From NCBI GenBank assembly GCA_030447005.1, contig JAUJME010000055.1, forward strand, positions 1 to 8,630: a DNA stretch of 8,630 nt, given 5' to 3'. The notes beneath the pieces are model-generated. The model was not told the origin of the DNA and did not search any database. It was given only the letters and a program-made list of their open reading frames with translations. This stretch comes from Solirubrobacteraceae bacterium. Lineage in GTDB: Bacteria > Actinomycetota > Thermoleophilia > Solirubrobacterales > Solirubrobacteraceae. Each line of letters begins with the position of its first letter. The first letter of the stretch is position 1. Positions 6,215 through 8,630 of this stretch are shown here, in pieces. A program made the position numbers and the translations under genes.

Positions 6215-7128
6215 TCGCGATCGCCCTCACCGTCGCGCTCGCCACCGGCCTGGGGGTGGGCGCCGAGCGCCGCTGGGGGGAGGCCGCCGGGCGGGCGGCC
6301 CGCCGCCTGCTGCGGCTGATGCTCTTCGTCCTCGTCCCGTTCGTCGCCTTCTTCAACATCGCGCGGCTCGAGATCACCGCCGACGTCGGGATCGGGATCG
6401 GGATCGGCTACGTCGCGCTCATCCTCGCCGGCACGATCGCCTACGTGGTCGGCACCCGCCTCCTGCGCCTCGCCCGCCCGTCGACCGGCGTGCTGGTCAA
6501 CACCGCGCTCCAAGCCAACACGGGCTACCTCGGCTACCCGCTGTGCGTCGCGGTGTTGGGCGCCGACCGCCTGCCCGAGGCGGTCGCCTACGACACGCTC
6601 GTGCAGACCCCGATGTTCCTGATCGGCGTCTTCGGCGTCGGCGCGGCGATGGGGACGGGCGTCGGCGAGGCGCTGCGCGAGCGCCTGCGCGCGTTCGTCA
6701 CCCGCAACCCGCCGATCGTGGCCGTGATCGCCGGCCTGCTGGCGCCCGCGGCGCTCGCGCCCGACGTGCTCGTCGACGCCTCGCGGGTGGTGGTCTACGC
6801 GATCCTGCCGCTCGGCTTCTTCGCGGTCGGGGTGACGCTCGCCGAGGAGTCCGAGGACGGCCAGCTCTCCTTCCCGCCCCCGTTCACGCGGCCGGTGGCC
6901 GCCTCGCTCGTCCTGCGGCTGCTCGTCGCACCGGCCCTGCTGGCCGGGCTCGCGGCGCCGTTCATCGACCTCCCGGAGCCCTATCTCCTGCTGGCGGCGA
7001 TGCCGGCCGGGATCAACGGCCTGGTCGTCGCCCACGCCTACGGCCTCGACCTCCACTTCGCGGCGGCGGCGATCGCCTGGTCGACCGCCGTGGTGGTCGC
7101 CGTCGCCCTCCTCGCGGCGGGGCTCTGA
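6211..7128 (+). CDS. AEC-family (auxin efflux carrier-like) permease, probable non-canonical CTG start
   Basis: A hydrophobic integral membrane protein of about 305 residues with around ten likely membrane segments, the usual size for the AEC family, whose members export or exchange small organic anions or amphipathic metabolites. The recognisable motif is NTGYLGYP (103-110). Also typical are LMLFVLVPFVAFFNIARLE in the N-terminal half and the C-terminal LLAAMPAGINGLVVAHAYGLD. The first helix begins IAIALTVALATGLGV, immediately after the GalT stop. There is no ATG, GTG or TTG in frame between GTG 6058 (deep inside galT) and GTG 6256 (inside the first helix). I place the start at CTG 6211, which shares CTGA with the galT stop; ATC 6214 is another possibility. 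Its own TGA overlaps the ATG of dtd. The substrate is unknown. Confidence 0.85.
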   Translation: MIAIALTVALATGLGVGAERRWGEAAGRAARRLLRLMLFVLVPFVAFFNIARLEITADVGIGIGIGYVALILAGTIAYVVGTRLLRLARPSTGVLVNTALQANTGYLGYPLCVAVLGADRLPEAVAYDTLVQTPMFLIGVFGVGAAMGTGVGEALRERLRAFVTRNPPIVAVIAGLLAPAALAPDVLVDASRVVVYAILPLGFFAVGVTLAEESEDGQLSFPPPFTRPVAASLVLRLLVAPALLAGLAAPFIDLPEPYLLLAAMPAGINGLVVAHAYGLDLHFAAAAIAWSTAVVVAVALLAAGL

Positions 7129-7544
7129 TGCGCGCGCTCGTGCAGCGGGTCTCCCGGGCGGAGGTGCGGGTCGGCGGCGAGGTGGTCGCGTCGATCGGGC
7201 CCGGCCTGCTCGTCCTGCTCGGCGTCACCCACGACGACGACGCGGCGCGCGCCGACCGGCTCGCCGACAAGGTCCGCGCGCTGCGCGTCTTCCCCGACGC
7301 CGCGGGCCGCATGAACGAGCCGCTCGGCGAGCGTGAGGTCCTCTGCGTCTCGCAGTTCACCCTCTACGGCGACGCGCGCAGGGGCAACCGGCCCGCCTAC
7401 GTCGACGCCGCGCGGCCCGAGCACGCCGAGCCGCTCTACGAGCGCGTGTGCGAGCGACTGCGCGCCAGGCGGGGGGTCTTCGGCGCCAACATGGAGGTCG
7501 AGCTCGTCAACGACGGCCCCGTCAGCCTGCTGATCGAGCTGTGA
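7128..7544 (+). CDS. dtd: D-aminoacyl-tRNA deacylase
   Basis: A 138-aa cytoplasmic enzyme that removes D-amino acids (and Gly mischarged on tRNA-Ala) from tRNA, acting as a homodimer. It begins with the family N-terminus MRALVQRVSRAEV. SQFTLYGD (75-82) is the conserved active-site motif, with FPD and MN (55-57, 62-63) in the expected places. The cross-subunit Gly-cisPro motif is NDGPVS (128-133), with Ser where most family members have Thr. The protein is slightly shorter than the usual 145-150 residues because the C-terminus ends at LLIEL. ATG 7128 uses the last base of the permease TGA (TGATG), and a GGGG at 7119-7122 may serve as a weak Shine-Dalgarno. It is the last gene of the operon. 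Confidence 0.96.
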   Translation: MRALVQRVSRAEVRVGGEVVASIGPGLLVLLGVTHDDDAARADRLADKVRALRVFPDAAGRMNEPLGEREVLCVSQFTLYGDARRGNRPAYVDAARPEHAEPLYERVCERLRARRGVFGANMEVELVNDGPVSLLIEL

Positions 7545-7556
7545 CGTGGGCTGAAA

Positions 7557-7570
7557 CGCCGGTTGCGGCG
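7557..7570 (+). terminator. Short hairpin downstream of dtd
   Basis: CGCCG-gttg-CGGCG forms a perfect 5-bp stem with a 4-nt loop starting 12 nt after the dtd stop. No T-run follows, so it would be at best a weak or factor-dependent terminator or an RNA 3'-end stabiliser. It overlaps the candidate -35 below. Confidence 0.25.
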
Positions 7571-7591
7571 CGCAATCGATCGCGCTTCAAT
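7563..7591 (+). promoter_or_regulatory. Candidate promoter TTGCGG-17 nt-TTCAAT for the small membrane protein
   Basis: In the lower-GC 121-bp gap after dtd, TTGCGG at 7563-7568 and TTCAAT at 7586-7591 are spaced by 17 nt. The hexamers are partial matches to the -35 and -10 consensus. A transcript from here would have an untranslated leader of roughly 65-70 nt before ATG 7666. Confidence 0.3.
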
Positions 7592-7648
7592 GGGTAGGCC
7601 GGAAGGGGCACCGGCGCACGATGCGCTAAAGCCACGCGCGTGCGACCC

Positions 7649-7665
7649 GATCAATACGAGTGATC
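7649..7665 (+). repeat. Inverted repeat GATCA-7-TGATC abutting a start codon
   Basis: GATCA (7649-7653) and TGATC (7661-7665) are perfect 5-nt inverted arms around a 7-nt spacer, ending one base before ATG 7666. A further ATGATC follows at once. It could be an operator half-site pair or an RNA hairpin hiding the start. AT-richer sequence is rare here, so it stands out, but the arms are short. Confidence 0.4.
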
Positions 7666-7848
7666 ATGATCCCCTTCCTCTCCTCTGCCGACGTCCTGCT
7701 CACCGCGGGCGTGGTGAGCGGTCTCTCGGGCCTCGCGAGCGCCGTCTACCTGCTGGCCCGCCGCCAGCGGCCCGCGAAGGCCCCGGTGCGCGCCGCCACC
7801 CCGGCCGCCGCGCCCGCCGCCGAGTCCAAGGTCGCGGCCGCCGCCTGA
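7666..7848 (+). CDS. Small single-pass membrane protein, function unknown
   Basis: A 60-aa protein that I do not recognise. Residues about 8-28 (ADVLLTAGVVSGLSGLASAV and onward) form one likely membrane helix. It is followed by YLLARRQR, whose positive charges suggest a cytoplasmic C-terminus, then a Pro/Ala-rich tail ending KVAAAA. There is no lipobox and no cysteine. Strong third-position G/C bias over the whole length supports it being coding. ATG 7666 is chosen as start; GTG 7660 in the same frame would add two residues. Shine-Dalgarno support is weak (GAG at 7658-7660). The gene lies alone between dtd and a promoter-bearing unknown gene. Confidence 0.6.
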   Translation: MIPFLSSADVLLTAGVVSGLSGLASAVYLLARRQRPAKAPVRAATPAAAPAAESKVAAAA

Positions 7849-7853
7849 CCCAC

Positions 7854-7859
7854 TAGGGT
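7854..7859 (+). promoter_or_regulatory. Candidate -10 element (TAGGGT, leaderless) of the 203-aa unknown gene
   Basis: TAGGGT fits TANNNT and is followed by exactly 8 nt and then GTG 7868, the same spacing as TACCCT before ATG 4172. The intervening CGGCCGC holds no Shine-Dalgarno. This argues for a separate leaderless transcript even though the preceding small gene ends only 19 nt away. Confidence 0.55.
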
Positions 7860-7867
7860 CCGGCCGC

Positions 7868-8479
7868 GTGCCGCCCGAGGACCGCTTCGTCTGCCGCTTC
7901 GCGGCCGAGCCGCCGCAGGACGGCACGCCCTACGGCCGCTGGGAGGGCCGGCTGCGCGAGGAGTTCCTGGCCGCCGTCGCGGCGATCGACCCGGGCGAGG
8001 ACGACCTGGGCGAGCCCGGCGAGCCCGCCTGGCACCCCGACCGCACGTGGGCCGGGCGGACCTACGTGCCGGTCACCGCGCCGACCTCGACCGGCCTCGA
8101 GCTCTTCGGCTACGTCTCCTTCACGCCGGGTGACGCCGAGTCCGAGCCGTCGGACTTCTTCGCGTCGGCCGACTACACCGACGTGACCGCCGACCGCAAC
8201 CCGGACTGGCGGCTGGACCTCTGCGACGAGGTCATCGGCGGCTGGCGCGGCGAGGGCGGCAACGTCGCGGCGATGACGCTCGTGTGGGGCCGCCCGCTGG
8301 TCGCCGACGGCGTCGTGGTGACGGCCGAGCTCGCGAACCTGGCGGTGGACCAGTGCGCGCTCGTCGACGGCCGCTTCACGCTGCTCGCCCCGGACGACTA
8401 CCGGGGCGACTTCCTCGAGATCAAGCTCTTCGACCGCAAGCGCAACCAGATCGCCGCCGAGTCGCTCTACGACGAGTAA
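7868..8479 (+). CDS. Conserved-looking acidic protein of unknown function
   Basis: A 203-aa protein I cannot assign to a family. It has no signal peptide and no membrane segment, so it should be cytoplasmic. It is rich in Asp, Glu and aromatic residues. The middle and C-terminal parts alternate hydrophobic residues in a pattern suggesting beta strands (RTYVPVTAP, LELFGYVSFTP, GVVVTAELANLAVDQ, FLEIKLFD). Three cysteines are present (in FVCRF, DLCDE and DQCAL), without a metal-binding spacing. Clear codon bias over its full length and an exact leaderless promoter layout support a real gene with a GTG start at 7868. It stands as its own transcription unit, convergent with a peptide transporter ATPase gene. 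Confidence 0.8.
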   Translation: MPPEDRFVCRFAAEPPQDGTPYGRWEGRLREEFLAAVAAIDPGEDDLGEPGEPAWHPDRTWAGRTYVPVTAPTSTGLELFGYVSFTPGDAESEPSDFFASADYTDVTADRNPDWRLDLCDEVIGGWRGEGGNVAAMTLVWGRPLVADGVVVTAELANLAVDQCALVDGRFTLLAPDDYRGDFLEIKLFDRKRNQIAAESLYDE

Positions 8480-8495
8480 CGTCGTCCAGACGACG
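8480..8495. terminator. Perfect short hairpin in the convergent intergenic gap
   Basis: CGTCGT-ccag-ACGACG forms a 6-bp stem with a 4-nt loop directly after the TAA of the 203-aa gene, in the 47-bp gap between two converging genes. It would fold on either strand and could end transcripts from both sides. No T-tract follows on the plus strand, so intrinsic termination is uncertain. Confidence 0.4.
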
Positions 8496-8526
8496 AGCGC
8501 CAGCGAAGTCGGGCCGGACGAAACCC

Positions 8527-8630
8527 CTACTGAAGCACCCGCGCCGCCGGGATCCGCTCGGCGACCTCGGCGTCGGTGAGCGGGAAGTGGCAGGCGGCGA
8601 GGTTGCCGCCGTCCTTGGGCTCGAGCAGCG
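8527..8630 (-). CDS. Oligopeptide/dipeptide ABC transporter ATP-binding protein, C-terminal end
   Basis: Only the last 34 codons before TAG 8527-8529 are visible; the gene continues past the right edge. The fragment contains LLEPKDGGNLAACHFPL, which matches the C-terminal extension of OppD/OppF/DppD/DppF ATPases: a Cys-containing region ending in ACHFPL or ACHYPL. These cytoplasmic ATPases drive import of peptides or nickel. Whether this is the D- or F-type subunit cannot be decided without the ATPase core. It converges on the unknown plus-strand gene. Confidence 0.8.
   Translation of the reverse strand, partial: LLEPKDGGNLAACHFPLTDAEVAERIPAARVLQ

Noticed and set aside
5740..7056. 438-codon open frame on the minus strand
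   Set aside because: Antisense to the GalT-like and permease genes; the translation is Asp/Arg/Gly/Glu-rich filler.
6543..7127. N-terminal extension of dtd to 6543
   Set aside because: This part is out of frame with the overlapping permease. Dtd begins with its family N-terminus MRALVQRVSRAEV at 7128.
7563..7856. 97-codon plus-strand open frame covering the dtd downstream gap
   Set aside because: Its 3' half is an out-of-frame shadow of the small membrane protein and its 5' half has codon use unlike real genes here.

Overview
The window is very GC-rich chromosomal DNA with GTG starts, heavy third-position G/C bias and TANNNT -10 hexamers placed a few bases before start codons. This points to an actinobacterium. 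The gene neighbourhood and protein style suggest the Thermoleophilia/Solirubrobacterales, but that placement is inference. I see no insertion sequence, phage gene, CRISPR array, tRNA or rRNA.

Minus strand, 1-3969: from right to left there is a large DEAH-type superfamily 2 helicase with an acidic insertion before its P-loop and a charged low-complexity tail. It is followed by a polar amino acid ABC transporter ATPase (GlnQ type) and then, across the left edge, by the matching substrate-binding lipoprotein. The ATPase seems to have its own nearly leaderless promoter in the 59-bp gap behind the helicase. The lipoprotein is co-transcribed, and its Shine-Dalgarno overlaps the ATPase stop codon.

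Divergent region, about 3970-4171: lower in GC. It separates the helicase from a plus-strand operon and carries a TACCCT hexamer 8 nt before the first operon gene.

Plus strand, 4172-7544: six reading frames packed with no spacing. They are a membrane-anchored TlpA/ResA-like thioredoxin, a GNAT acetyltransferase, a 17-codon small ORF, a GalT-family nucleotidylyltransferase, an AEC-family permease and D-aminoacyl-tRNA deacylase (Dtd). Every junction is a stop/start overlap (GTGA, ATGA, TAGTG, CTGA, TGATG), so translation is probably coupled throughout. The functions do not form one pathway. The notable points are the 17-aa ORF linking two genes, a GalT homologue whose CxxC zinc site reads DPLL, and a permease with no ATG/GTG/TTG in a position that keeps its first membrane helix.

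Plus strand, 7545-8479: a 121-bp intergenic region with a weak promoter candidate, a 60-aa single-pass membrane protein, then an unrecognised acidic 203-aa protein preceded by TAGGGT 8 nt before its GTG. A short perfect hairpin lies in the convergent gap before the right edge, where the C-terminus of an oligopeptide/dipeptide ABC transporter ATPase enters on the minus strand.

Most of the window is ordinary housekeeping and transport content. The best candidates for something undescribed are the coupled 17-aa ORF, the zinc-site-less GalT with its odd neighbours, the CTG-start permease and the helicase's charged appendages.
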